Shown one piece after another: positions 24,107 through 35,261 of a stretch of 64,000 nucleotides of DNA (positions are counted from its first letter, which is position 1; each line of letters starts with the position of its first letter). A program made the position numbers and the translations under genes. The notes below the pieces were generated by a model. It was given only the letters and a program-made list of their open reading frames with translations, did not search any database and had not been told where the DNA came from. Origin of the DNA: Chloranthus sessilifolius (lineage: Eukaryota > Streptophyta > Magnoliopsida > Chloranthales > Chloranthaceae); assembly GCA_021018995.1 (NCBI GenBank), contig CM037586.1, positions 2,764,328-2,828,327 on the forward strand. The letters run 5' to 3'.

Positions 24107-24500
24107 TACACTGATTGGTTGAACAAAATGTTTGAGATGATTGAATATTTTGATGACTTCGATTCGCCTGGTGTTTCCAAGCTCCCCTTGTATGACACTT
24201 CGAAATCAGAAACAAAAATGGAGAGTTGTTTCAGGGAGAAATTCAAAGAGTATGTTCTTATTTGGTTGTTGTACTTGTAATAATAGCCGAATGAATCTGG
24301 CAGACGGAAGACAAAAAGGGCTCATCGAGCAGAGACTGGGAGATCCTGAATCAGATGAAAGTCTCGCGTACTTTGGATTTAAAAGATTTGTTTGCATGGG
24401 CGTCGGCAATGGAATTGGCCTCACGATGGACATGTTTGATGGTTCAAGTAGTATTAGCTAGTCTTAGCAATGATTTATTAAGCCAGTAATTAACAACACT
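24107..24500 (+). CDS. Possible exon remnants, unknown product
   Basis: 24107-24249 is preceded by an acceptor-like 'catctttacag' and ends at a donor-like 'gagtatgt'. It reads YTDWLNKMFEMIEYFDDFD and then SETKMESCFREKFK. After an in-frame stop, an acceptor-like 'aatctggcag' at 24303 precedes a second open stretch reading TEDKKGSSSRDWEILNQMK and DLKDLFAWASAMELASRW, ending with a stop near 24490. Both look protein-like in composition, but these particular splice sites do not join the two frames, and I recognise no family. It may be a decayed gene or a captured fragment. Confidence 0.25.
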
Positions 24501-24532
24501 TCCATGAAAAATTCCGCAGAACCATGCACGAA

Positions 24533-24930
24533 GGAGATGTCGCGTCCCTGATTGATAAAATCATAATCGGATGAGTATGATCTTTCCGTATCCATCAGAT
24601 AAACCGAACAATTGTCACCAGGGGTCATAGTGGATATTTAAGGGATCCCAGATCTTTTTCAGCTTGTTGTGCAATATCCGTAGTTCGCAAAACAATGCAA
24701 AATGAAATCTGTCTCTAGAGTGTGCGACGGAGGAGATGTCGCGTCCCTGATTGATAAAATCATAATCAGATGAGTATGATCTTTCCGTATCCATCAGATA
24801 AACCGAACAATTGTCACCAGGGGTCATAGTGGATATTTAAGGGATCCCAGATCTTTTTCAGCTTGTTGTGCAATATCCGTAGTTCGCAAAATAATGCAAA
24901 ATGAAATCTGTCTCTAGAGTGTGCGACGGA
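24533..24930. repeat. 199-bp tandem duplication, nearly identical
   Basis: Units 24533-24731 and 24732-24930 both begin GGAGATGTCGCGTCCCTGAT and end 'gagtgtgcgac'. I see only about two base differences (cataatcgg/cataatcag and caaaacaatg/caaaataatg), so the duplication is recent. No open frame is shared by both units. Confidence 0.95.
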
Positions 24931-26968
24931 GATATATTTGTATTAATATGTGTCCAATTTTACATCTAGCAACAACATCCTTTTGTCATTTTTTTCATAA
25001 TTTTATTTCAAGAAGCTTTCTCTTTGTTTCACGATCAGTGTGTATGTTTCAATTTTTTTTTCTTTTTTTTGTCTGAACTGTGTTCTAGACCATGATGACT
25101 GTTTCCTCATGGACCCTTTGCCATGTGATCCAAAGAAGTATGGAATCCGATTTCTCTACTGCTCTCAATTGGTTCTCTTCTCTAAATCGTAACCCCTTAT
25201 GAAACTGCGTAACTGTGGTACGGTACTTAGTATAACCGACTTTGACAGTAACCTTGAACTCTACTAAGGTGCACGATGATGCAACCTTGAATTCACAGGT
25301 TTCGAAATCGGTGAGATTTGATGATCATAACCATATTGGTGGTGGCCCTTTTGATCGGCCGCTCGTCCTTACTTAGATCATAGTTCTTCATTGAATTTCT
25401 AACTTCTATTCCCTTGAATACATGACAGCATAGGCAAAAAAGGCAAAAAAAGGCAAAAAGGCAACATGAGGAAACTAAGGTCTCCATCAACGAGCCAAAA
25501 AATGCAAAAAAACTTATGACTTTGCAGTTTTTGCTCCAATTTTCCAACAGTTAGTGACTGTTATCTTCGTTATCGATGGAGTAGTGTCCTTATATTTCAT
25601 AGTTTGCTATGTTCATTACAATCAACATGCTACTCTATTATAATGCCTATTCTAGAATTGAACAGTATCTCAGTTCCAACTGTTATGAAGTTTGGAAGAC
25701 AAAAGTTTCTCAGTTCCAACTGTTATTACTATTGATGGTGGCTTAAGCTGAAATAAGTATTACAATCGGAATGAGGGTTTGTCAGTAAAATATAAGATGA
25801 ATGCATCGCTTTACCTTGACTTATTCTTATCAGACACGATGGCCCGATGTTAGGACACATGAGCTTATGCACAACAAAAACTTTTTTTAGTGGCTAATCA
25901 AAATAAATTTATTAACTAAAATCTGAACAGAGATCACTAAAAGCGGGGATGCTTGGCTATGCACAATTGAGAGAAGGGGGCAAACATATATTATCTTTGG
26001 AAACTATGTTTCTTCTATTCCTTTTTTTCTGAAAGATAAGATTCTTTAAAGCGCTAAAAGCAGAAACATATAAATGCATTGTCATCTTTGGTGGCACTTT
26101 AGTGACAAGCTCAGGTCAGTGGGTAAACTTGCTTCTTCAAGGTGGGCAGATTTATCCTCTCAAGGGTCTTACGGTGGAACAAATTTTAAGAACAGCTCTG
26201 TAGGAGTTGTTAGTATTGTTTTCAATGGTACATTAGTAGATGAACCTCATTGTGATTAAAATGATTGGAAAGAGGACATCTATAGCTTAAATTAGCTACA
26301 AATGTATTCCTGGTGTCTAGGCTTATTCCTTTTGTTTTAGCTCCTTGGTCCTAATCTATCTTCTGCCTTGCTGTATTTTTACCCTTTTACTAAGTATTTT
26401 TGTTGTTCAGAAAACAATGAAGAAAAACGATACAATAGCAAAACAAGCTGCAGGAAGCTGTTGGTTCCCAACTAATCGCATCAAGTATCCCCACCTCGAT
26501 CTATAGCGAAAAGATCATAAATATATAAATACCCAAATCAGTCTTTCTAATTTTGCCCCATCATTTGTAAGCTAATCAACTCTTGCATTACTGTCCCTGA
26601 GAAGATGGCTTTTATTTCAGAGGCGTCAAAGAGTGACTAGCCCATTTAATGGAGTTTGAAGAGCCACCTACATCAAAAATGTTGAAGATTGAGCATATGC
26701 AAAAGGGTAATACTTGTCCAAAGAGACTTAACTTATGCGTCAATTGCACAACTAGGATCTCTTCACCACTAATGACTTAAGGGTATATTTTTCTCTTTTC
26801 AATGATGCATCTCTCCCTAGAGAGAGATGCGATTACATGACTCTTCGGAATTTGAAGCATCCTTGGGATGACATGGCAAAACAAAGGATTAGTTACTGAT
26901 GTGGTTCAATGTATGGTTTTCCTTGCCCATGAGAATGACTCTCCTGAGAGTACTGAAATTATATTATA
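24931..26968. other. Intergenic, nothing recognised
   Basis: AT-rich, with a short 'aggcaaaaa' repeat near 25433. Small frames, such as 26074-26259, have no recognisable motif. Confidence 0.4.
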
Positions 26969-26980
26969 TAGAATTCCTTG

Positions 26981-27113
26981 GGTTTGCTCTTTAATGGTCA
27001 CCAGTACAAGTCCCCTCAAGGTCACTGGAGTATTACCCGGTCGTTAGCTCCAAGGGCGTGTGGCGCGCGCAAGCTGGCCTGGACACCCACGGATATCAAA
27101 AAAAAAAAAAAAA
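26981..27113 (+). mobile_element. SINE 3' tail (5'-truncated)
   Basis: The segment 'gcgcgcaagctggcctggac' followed by 'acccacggatatc' and a run of about 16 A is the 3' end typical of a widespread plant SINE type. It is flanked by similar sequences, 'gaattccttggg' at 26971 and 'gaattcctcgag' at 27114, which I read as the target duplication. Clear tRNA-like promoter boxes are absent, so the 5' end is probably lost. Confidence 0.65.
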
Positions 27114-27126
27114 GAATTCCTCGAGT

Positions 27127-27843
27127 TGCCTGATTCACCTCCCTATTCTCAGAAAAGAGAACTAACTATCTCTTCCATCATCGATTGAAGAAGAATAAAG
27201 AGTTTCGATATGATAAAAAAAAAACTCTAATGTATAATTGATTGAATATTACTGTTATGTAATGGTAAAATTTACAACTGAAACATTTTATTTTTAGTTT
27301 TAGTACTTTTAATGAGGGAAGAAGCTTGAAGGACGTTTAGTTTTAATTTTATTGGTTTTCTTGGTTGCATTGTTGCACAAGTCTGGGTGTACAGGGGGGG
27401 TTGCGTTGGGTTCAGCATGTGTTGCTCTTCTAGTAGAAGTAAAATTATGTTCTTCTCGACTTAAAAGGTATATAAGAAATTTAGATTTAAAACTAGTGTT
27501 CAAGTAGTTGTGCAACACATACTGAACCCACACTGATTCTCATGTTAGATCATTGTTACGCACGTACTTTTTACACATACCTGGCCTAGGCCCAAACAAC
27601 TTATTAGTGGATTGACTTTGGATCAAGCCAGAAGCAGACTCAGACTCAGAACTACAGCCAGACCCAAAATGGGTAATAGTTTTTACAATAGGACCGACCC
27701 AATCCAATTTCCAAATGGGGAGGATCTGTGTTCAAAATCTGGACTCAGTTCATTCACCGGTCGGGCAAGGGGAGCCACCGCCCTAGAATTAATCAAATAA
27801 AATACCTTGCTTTCTTTCAAGGAAAAGGGGAAAATATCTCTAC
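27127..27843. other. Intergenic before the LTR element
   Basis: No coding or repeat signal that I can support. The last bases before the LTR are 'atatctctac', the left target flank. Confidence 0.4.
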
Positions 27844-29501
27844 TGTGACGGCCTCATTAATCTGTGCGCCAGCATGAAGGCATAACGACCTTGGAACTGG
27901 GCACTTAGCTAGCAAGAAGGCAAGCGAACCTTGTAAGCTAGCCGTGTAGCACACGTGGGCGCAGAGGCACGTGGCCCTGCGACGTGTGCATGAGTCCCTG
28001 ATGCATGATGCGACGGTGACCCGAACTAAGCTGCGGTCTAGTATGGTGGCTAGACGCGTGAAGGGCTTAGAATGCGGTGCTCCGCGTATGAGCACGCGAC
28101 GTGGTGCCAAGAGGGCACGCGACATCTTGGTGCCAGAAGGCACGTAGTGCGGTGCTTCGCGTTGGGGCACGCGACGTGGTGCCAAGAGGGCACGCGACGT
28201 CCAAGTGCTAAGGCACATGAGGCGGTGCCATGGTGGCACGCGATGTGGTGTCAAGAGGACACGCGACATCTAGCTTGTATGGCAAGCGATGCGGTGCCAA
28301 GAGTGCACGCGATGCGGTGCTAAGAGGGCACGCGGCATCTGGGTGCAATGACGGACCCGATATGGTGTCGAGTTAACGCGAGACACAGTCACGACTTAGA
28401 CGTGATGCGGTGCCATGAGGGTACGCCATGTGGTGCCATGAGGGCACGCGACATGAGGCCATGAGAGCCTTGCGACATGGTCGCGACACGGACGCGACAT
28501 GGTCGCGATGCAGTGCTATGCTGGACATGAGGCCATGAGGGCCTCGTGACATAGTCGCGATGCGGACGCGACACGGTCGCAAGAGGCGCTGATGCGTGAC
28601 CTCACAAGCAATGTGGGCTTGGAGGATGGCACTGGGTGCCACGGTCAGAGGATCGTGTGCCATGTTTAATGGTAAGACACCACCTTTGCAGGTGTATGCC
28701 ACAGGCAGGAGATCGTGTGCCATGGGGGTATGACAAACCAATAGGTTTGAGGGTTTTCTGCTATTTTGCCTAAGTTGGTCTTTAGACCATATATAGGGGG
28801 AAGGGAGCTGTGGAGCTATTCTCCCACACATGGGGCCTTGTGTTGCGAGACGAGCACATGTGCTTTCTAGGTTAGGGGTGGGCCTAGAACATCGCCGATG
28901 CCATGTGTCACACAGGTGAGGCTACCATGTGGCCCCTGCGTGCGTGTGGTGCACATGGGTCAGTGGCCTCACTGGGGCTCTCAAGGGCTATGTGGGACGC
29001 TGTAGCGCACACTAGCTGAGGGCCTGGAGCAGAAGTGTGCTGGTCGTGCTGGCCTCACACGATGCTTGGTTTGGAGAGCATGAAGAGCTGCATGCTACTC
29101 CTAGTGTGCTGGTCGCGTGGACCACACACGTTGGTTGGCTTGGATGGCATGAAGAGGCATGCCTTCGTCTAAAGCGAGGAACTAGTGCACTGCACCGGGT
29201 GAAGCTGGACAAACCAAGAGGCACTGAGGTGCTGGCATGTGTGTCGCGAGTAGACACAATGCATTGAGTGGGTTTGCCTCGAGTGAAGGCAACCACGATG
29301 CGGGAGTTCCCGTCCTCTAGGCGGGTGGTATCAGAGTGATGGTTGGATATGAGGTCTCGTTGTGCGCGGCAGCGAGATGTGGCACGGGAGTGATAACCAA
29401 TGTTAGGTTATGCCTTGTGACAAACTGGTATCTGAGTTAAATTTGGCCTCGTTGTAGGCGGCATGGCCGCACGGGTGTCGAAAAAAGTTACCCCGTGACA
29501 G
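27844..29501 (+). repeat. 5' LTR, 1658 bp
   Basis: The U3 part is built of degenerate repeats of 'gcggtgccaagagggcacgc' and 'cgcgacatg' types, which create several long but meaningless open frames on both strands. The 5' LTR contains about 60 bp of this repeat near 28115-28190 that the 3' LTR lacks. Otherwise the LTRs differ by scattered substitutions and small indels, suggesting a fairly recent insertion. Confidence 0.92.
28788..28796 (+). promoter_or_regulatory. TATA box in the 5' LTR
   Basis: 'catatatag' sits in a GC-rich LTR just upstream of a purine-rich leader ('ggggaagggagctgtg'). The same site is kept at 32765-32773 in the 3' LTR. I infer the RNA start about 30 bases downstream. Confidence 0.6.
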
Positions 29502-29503
29502 TT

Positions 29504-29516
29504 GGTATCAGAGCCA
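29504..29516 (+). promoter_or_regulatory. Primer-binding site (initiator tRNA-Met type)
   Basis: TGGTATCAGAGCC starts two bases after the 5' LTR. This is the common plant LTR-element primer site. Confidence 0.92.
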
Positions 29517-29689
29517 GATCGTTCCGATTGGGACTACTTTGGCAAGCTAGAGCGATGAGGTGCGCTCTGATTTTGTGACAACCAAAGTTACTAGGGTGCA
29601 GTAGAGTTGCACATCTGCGATTGAGACGCGAATGAGTCGCACGCAGAGGGACGGTACTGCTGGGTTACTTGTCGCGAAAAATAGAACTC

Positions 29690-30190
29690 GACGCTAGTTG
29701 GCCATGTGAGCCACGCGTTGAGTTAGCGGGCCGGTCTGAGGTGGATGGACGCTGGTGACTTTCAACTTGAGACATTGAGTCACACAGGTGCTGAGAGCAC
29801 CGTTGCCATGTAGGCATGGAGCACGGACGATGCTCCCTTCTAATTTCGTGATGGTTGTTGCCTATGAGGGCTATACATTACGGTAGCGGGTCGGTCCAGG
29901 ATGGATGAACGCTAGTAATCCCCAACATGAGACGTTGGATCACGTTGGTGCTAAGAGCACTGTTGCCATGGATGGCAAGGAGCAAGTGGGATGCTCCATT
30001 TACATTTAACAACTTGTTGGCTGTGAGTGCCACACGTTGAAGTAGCGGGTCGGCCCGAGGCGGATGAACGCTAGTGATCTCCAACATGAGATGTTGGGTC
30101 ACGTTGGTGCTGAGAGCACCATTGCCAGGGATGGCAAGGAGCAGGTTGGATGCTCTAGTCTCACGTGAGAAGCTGAGATTTTGAAATCGG
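29690..30190. repeat. Internal tandem repeat of about 160 bp
   Basis: Three units start near 29726, 29886 and 30045 with 'agcgggtcggtc' variants. Each contains 'gatgaacgctagtgat' and 'gtgctgagagcaccgttgcc' variants. They lie in the non-coding body of the element. No frame is shared through all three. Confidence 0.85.
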
Positions 30191-30419
30191 TCGCTGGCAT
30201 ATGACATGAGGGTCTGGACCGCTGATATGCGGCAATGTAAAGATCAATATGTTGCGAGGGCCCAGGATCGATGATACAGTTAAGCGAGCTATCGCGAGGC
30301 GATTTGAGCTAAAATTTGAACGAGTAGGGTCGAAGCTCGTTGCCTTGTGTGACGATAAGGCACAATGTCCGCGAATGACGGATGGCTGGACTAAGATCCA
30401 GCGTGGCTTCGGAGGAAAG

Positions 30420-30550
30420 CCAATGGATGAACCAGATGGGTATCTTCAGAGGAAGCGAGTCCCAGGTGATCCAGTATAACTTCAGAGGAAGCAAATACAA
30501 GAACCAGATGGGTATCTTCAGAGGAAGTGAGTCCCAAGTGATCGTTCAAA
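30420..30550. repeat. Internal direct repeat of about 72 bp
   Basis: 'accagatgggtatcttcaga' occurs at 30431 and 30503, each followed by 'ggaagygagtccca'. An open frame reads through both, giving MGIFRGSESQV twice. I see no known domain. Confidence 0.8.
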
Positions 30551-30599
30551 TATTTGGTCTACGCGAAGGACCGTAAGCCGGGTTGCTAGAGGTGACTCG

Positions 30600-31780
30600 A
30601 GTCACACTATTGGGTGAAGACAGAGGTCGAGGTACTATAGTGTGAGAAGCAGTGAGCTTCATTGATTGAGCAAGGTGTTCATGGCAGGCTCTTGGGTGAA
30701 AACACGGAGGTGTTGAGGTACTAGAGCGCTGCAGGATCATTGAGGGCTTGTGTGTTGATCAAGTCTAAAGGTCCGATAAAGCTGGGTTCCATCGGTTGCT
30801 ATGATCGAAGGAGATAAAGCCTATATCGAGGCACTAGAGCTGCAAAATTTGCTTGGGTGGCAATCTCGTGGTTGGAAACATACATCGAGGTACTGGAGTT
30901 CTACGAATCACACGCAGGTCGAACTCTTGGGCGAAGACACGGATGTGTTGAGGTGCTAGACGGCAGTGCGAATGAAAGGTAGACTCCTGGGTGAAGATGG
31001 ATTGTTGAAAACCTAGAGAGCTACGGGGGGCAATGAGTTGCGGAAGCTTGGTTGCTAACGATTGTCTTGCTTCCGGTTGTATGAGGAACTGGTATTTAAA
31101 GATACCTGGGTGAAATACTGACCGGACCAAGTAGGCTAGAGCACTACGTGGGGTGAAGACACTGAACATGGTTGAAGTACTAGCACAGAATTGTGAATCC
31201 ATGCAGTGAAGTGCACTAACTGCGATTCAGATCCAAGTGTGCTTCGGTGAAGACCAGATTATGTGTTGAGGTACTGACGTAGGAGTTCGGATGCTGACGA
31301 GGACGTCAACGCATCGAGTGGGGGAGAAAAATGTGACCAAAATCACACCCCTACTGCATAGATCGAAGCACGAAAATGCTTCAAATTCAAAATTTTCTAA
31401 GCGAACTCTTGGGTGAAGACACGTGGTGTCGAGGTACTAGAGTGAGCTGTAATCACTAATGCTCAGTGTATGGCATAGTGACGAATAGCGTGGTGCGGAA
31501 CCACGTGGATATGACCAAATTGATCCAGCGAGGAGGTGAGAAACCTCAGGGCTAGATATTGGTGGAACACATCTGCAAGAGAATGCGATGTGAGACTCAG
31601 TAGAGTACGTGGGCCAGAGGGTCCAAATGCTATGTGTGTTGGTGACGAGGGCCACACACGAGCTAAGATAGGCTGATTTAGCGTGGGACGCTAAGTGTAA
31701 CACAGGAGTACACTACGAGAAAAGTGACTCTGGATAGGCTTCGCATGGGGTGAAGACATAGGTCGAGGAACTGATGCGAG
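30600..31780. repeat. Dispersed 'gggtgaagac ... gaggtactagag' motif family
   Basis: At least nine irregularly spaced copies of a 30-40 base motif of the form 'ttgggtgaagacac' plus 'tgttgaggtactagag' occur, near 30609, 30691, 30860, 30926, 30990, 31153, 31240, 31405 and 31745. Spacing varies from about 65 to 340 bases. Copies share the two blocks but differ between them. Confidence 0.75.
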
Positions 31781-31880
31781 TCTTACTGTCAATAAAGGCG
31801 TTGACACAACCAGATTGGAGGATGTGGCATGGTCCATTTCCTTGAGATACTGCGTCAACGAGGACGTTGACCTTATTGAG

Positions 31881-31890
31881 TCGGGGAGGA
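31881..31890 (+). promoter_or_regulatory. Polypurine tract before the 3' LTR
   Basis: TCGGGGAGGA directly precedes the 3' LTR start TGTGACGG. It fits the plus-strand primer position of LTR retrotransposons. Confidence 0.7.
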
Positions 31891-33490
31891 TGTGACGGCC
31901 TCATTAATGCAGGCGCCAAAGATGAAGGCATAACGACCTTGGGCGGGCACTTAGCTAGCAAGAAGGCAAGCGGACCTTGTAAGCTAGCCGTGTAGCACGC
32001 GTGGGCGCAGAGGCACGTGGCCCTGCGACGTGTGCATGAGTCCCTGATGCATGATGCGACGGTGACCCGAACTAAGCTGCGGTCTAGTATGGTGGCTAGA
32101 CGCGTGAAGGGCTTAGAATGCGGTGCTCCGCGTATGAGCACGTGACGTGGTGCCAAGTGGTGCCAAGAGGGCACGCGACGTCCAAGTGCTAAGGCACATG
32201 AGGCGGTGCCATGGTGGCACGCGATGTGGTGTCAAGAGGACACGCGACATCTAGCTTGTATGGCAAGCGATGCGGTGCCAAGAGTGCACGCGATGCGGTG
32301 CTAAGAGGGCACGCGGCATCTGGGTGCAATGACGGACCCGATATGGTGTCGAGTTAACGCGAGACACAGTCACGACTTAGACGTGATGCGGTGCCATGAG
32401 GGTACGCCATGTGGTGCCATGAGGGCACGCGACATGAGGCCATGAGGGCCTTGCGACATCGACATGGTCGCGATCGCGATCTTATCTTGGACATGAGGCC
32501 ATGAGGGCCTCGTGACATAGTCGCGATGCGGACGCGACACGGACGCGACACGGTCGCAAGAGGCGCTGATGCGTGACCTCACAAGCCATGTGGGCTTGGA
32601 GGATGGCACTGGGTGCCACGGTCAGAGGATCGTGTGCCATGTTTAATGGCAAGACACCACCTTTGCAGGTGTGTGCCACAGGCAGGAGATCGTGTGCCAT
32701 GGGGGTATGACAAACCAATAGGTTTGAGGGTTTTCTGCTATTTTGCCTAAGTTGGTCTTTAGACCATATATAGGGGGAAGGGAGCTGTGGAGCTATTCTC
32801 CCACACATGGGGCCTTGTGTTGCGGGACGAGCGCATGTGCTTTCTAGGTTAGGGGTGGGCCACAATCTGGTTCTTTGTGATGCCATGTGTCACCTGGGGT
32901 GAGGCTACCATGTGGCCCCGTGCCGGCGTCGCGGTGCACATGGGTCGGTGGCCTCACTGGGGCTCTCAAGGGCTATGTGGGACGCTGTAGCGCACACTAG
33001 CTGAGGGCCCTGGAGTGCAGTGTCTGGTCGTCTTTGGCCTCACACGATGATTGGTTTGGAGAGCATGAAGAGCTGCATGCTACTCCTAGTGTGCTGGTCG
33101 TGTGGACCACACACCTTGGTTGGCTTGGATGGCATGAAGAGAGGCATGCCTTTGTCTAAAGCGAGGAACTAGTGCACTGCACCGGGTGAAGCTGGACAAG
33201 CCAAGAGGCACTGAGGTGCTGGCATGTGTGTCGCGAGTAGACACAATGCATTGAGTGGGTTTGCCTCGAGTGAAGGCAACTACGATGCGGGAGTTCCCGT
33301 CCTCTAGGCGGGTGGTATCAGAGTGATGGTTGGATATGAGGTCTCGTTGTGCGCGGCAGCGAGATGTGGCACGGGCGTGATAACCAATGTTAGGTTATGC
33401 CTTGTGACAAACTGGTATCTGAGTTAGGCTGGCCTCGCTGTAGCGGCAGCGAGGCGCCGCACGGGTGTCGAAAAAAGTTACCCCGTGACA
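31891..33490 (+). repeat. 3' LTR, 1600 bp
   Basis: Collinear with the 5' LTR, with a deletion of part of the GC-rich repeat near 32150 and small changes near 32455 and 32930. The TATA box is conserved at 32765. It ends GTGACA and is followed by the target copy CTAC. Confidence 0.92.
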
Positions 33491-33672
33491 CTACGCCAAA
33501 TGAAATGGGCGCGACACGTAGCACCCTTTTGTGAAGTGATGGGTGACATTGGAACTACTTTACTAACTAGGGTTGCACTTTTAAAATATTTTCAAAGTCT
33601 CGTTCTTTTCTCTCTTTTTTTTTTCTTTTTCTAACAAAGTGCCCAATAGTGAAGCGCTAGCACCTCTGCAAA

Positions 33673-33710
33673 GAAGTGTCGGCACCTCGTTTTCGGGGTG
33701 CCGACACTTC
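33673..33710. repeat. Perfect 14-bp inverted repeat (hairpin)
   Basis: GAAGTGTCGGCACC and its exact complement GGTGCCGACACTTC are separated by ten bases. More partial copies (gaagcgctagcacc, gcatcggtgcttcg) flank it, like a subterminal repeat cluster of a DNA transposon. Confidence 0.9.
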
Positions 33711-34666
33711 GTTTAAGGGCATCGGTGCTTCGCATAAAAAAAAGGGCGATGTACCAAAAGGCGCCTTGTGCCTCACTTTATTACTTAAAAAACGTGAACC
33801 ATTCTTTATCACTGCCGGGCGCCCCAGCGCTGATTGCACAGCCCTCATGCCGTTTAAACCCACGCACAAGCATAGAGTATATTACAAATTTACCCTTTTC
33901 ATTATATCCCCTCATAAGTCTGTTAAATATCAGTTTTACCATCAATATAAAGCCTAAAACCTCCATTCGAAGCTTCTGGTTCGGGCTGTCTTCTCGTGTA
34001 AAAGGGTTAGCGAAAACCCTAATCCTCCGTTGGAGAGAAGCCGTGGTGGAAGGCGGTTGTAGGAGAAGCCTCACGAAAAGCCCTCCTCTCATTCAACGTG
34101 TATCTTTAAAATCTCGCGCCGCTGCTTGTCGCGAGGTGAGTGGGTGGAGGTGCATTACATCACTTCAACCGCCCGCCTCTCTCTCTCTCTCTCTCCATAT
34201 CTCTTGATCTGCATTGTGTATGCATGATCTGGAGGTGCATTACATCACTTCAAGGGCGTCGAAGCTCACGCCGTCGTCTGCTGCCAACAGATTGGAACCA
34301 TTGAAGGACCTCTAGGTAATCTACTCTGCAGAAACCCTTTTTTTATGCTTTATTTCTCTTAGTTCACGGGCCTGACTAATTTTGTTGTTACTGTGTGTTT
34401 TAATATTTTTTTAATGTTTGATTTGCTTTACGACATTTTGCTCTGTTGTTATCATGTCGATCTGAAGATGTTTGGTAGTTCATGGTTTCCTCCCAAAACA
34501 AACCCATTAACGAAATAAATAGTCTAAAACCTAAAGGTTGTAGGAACAAACTGAACAAAAGCTGAAACTTTTTTTTCCCTCATGTATAAGTGGAAAAAGG
34601 TGAAAGAATAGTTCGCTCTGCGCTCACCACACGACTGCCTAGAAGCTTACTGTTGAAGAAGACGAA

Positions 34667-34960
34667 GATGGAAATCGGGGACCCAGCTGAGAACGAAGAT
34701 GGACGATCTGAGCTCCGGCGTTGTCCAAGGGCGAAGAGTGGCTTTTGCTTTTGGAAATCGTGGTCGCAGCTCTGGCCGCCCAATATACGGCGTCGACAAA
34801 CGACGGACGACGTAGATGGAAATCGGGGACCCAACTGAGAGCGGAGACAGACAATCCGAGCGCTGGCGTCGATAACTAGCGGAAAGAGCTTTTTGCTTTT
34901 CGAATTCGAGGTCCCAGCTCCGGCGGCTCAACAATCGGCGTCAACAAATGACGGATCCGA
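34667..34960. repeat. 148-bp tandem pair
   Basis: 'gatggaaatcggggaccca' occurs at 34667 and 34815. The following sequence is parallel ('gcttttgcttttgg' / 'gctttttgcttttcg', 'cggcgtcgacaaacgacgg' / 'cggcgtcaacaaatgacgg'). Frames across it are short and differ between units. Confidence 0.8.
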
Positions 34961-35261
34961 AAAGCCCTCCAACGGCGGCGTCCACAAATGGACAACGGGA
35001 AAAGAAAAGGGAGGAGGGTGACGAAGGAAGAAGCTCTTTTTGGGATTTTTTTCCTCTCTTCAAGAGGGTATTTCAGTAATCTCCATTTCGTAGGTTCTCT
35101 GTCAACTGGCTGTAAACGGGCTTCTTCACGATGCTTGGGCGCCTGAAATGGGCTTCTTCACGATGCTTGGGCGCCTGCTGATAATAAACGGAAGATGGCT
35201 ACCGAAATGGTAATAAGTTACCTTCAGGGGCGTTTTACGGTACTAACCTCTTTTTTTTATG

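Larger units (their letters stand above)
27844..33490 (+). mobile_element. Complete non-autonomous LTR retrotransposon, 5.65 kb
   Basis: Two long direct repeats (27844-29501 and 31891-33490) both start TGTGACGGCCTCATTAAT and end GTTACCCCGTGACA. The first is followed at 29504 by TGGTATCAGAGCC, the classic primer site complementary to initiator methionine tRNA. The second is preceded by the purine-rich TCGGGGAGGA. The four bases CTAC flank both outer ends (27840-27843 and 33491-33494). The 2.39 kb internal region has no gag, protease, RT or integrase motif in any frame. It is therefore an LTR element mobilised in trans (LARD-like). It is markedly more GC-rich than its surroundings. Confidence 0.92.
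33491..35260. other. GC-rich, promoter/5' UTR-like block; origin unclear
   Basis: 'tatcaatataaagc' near 33938, then 'gaaaaccctaatcc' near 34013 (a telo-box, common in plant leaders of translation genes) and a CT-rich run at 34178 look like a plant promoter and 5' leader. No coding frame follows. The block also holds a perfect hairpin at 33673-33710, a 148-bp tandem pair at 34667-34960 and a 32-bp tandem pair at 35118-35178. It may be a transposon that captured a gene promoter. Confidence 0.35.

Noticed and set aside
27817..28831. Open frames of 150 residues in the GC-rich LTR (also 31713-32886)
   Set aside because: They come from degenerate 'gcggtgcc...ggcacgcgac' repeats, occur on both strands and in both LTRs, and match no domain.
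33489..33503. CACTA-transposon end (CACTACGCCAAAT)
   Set aside because: The first two bases belong to the end of the 3' LTR (GTGACA), and CTAC is the target-site copy also present at 27840-27843. No matching opposite end was found downstream.
33938..34320. A functional gene start
   Set aside because: Promoter-like signals are present but no coding frame with codon-like structure or downstream exon follows, so I kept it only as a promoter-like block.
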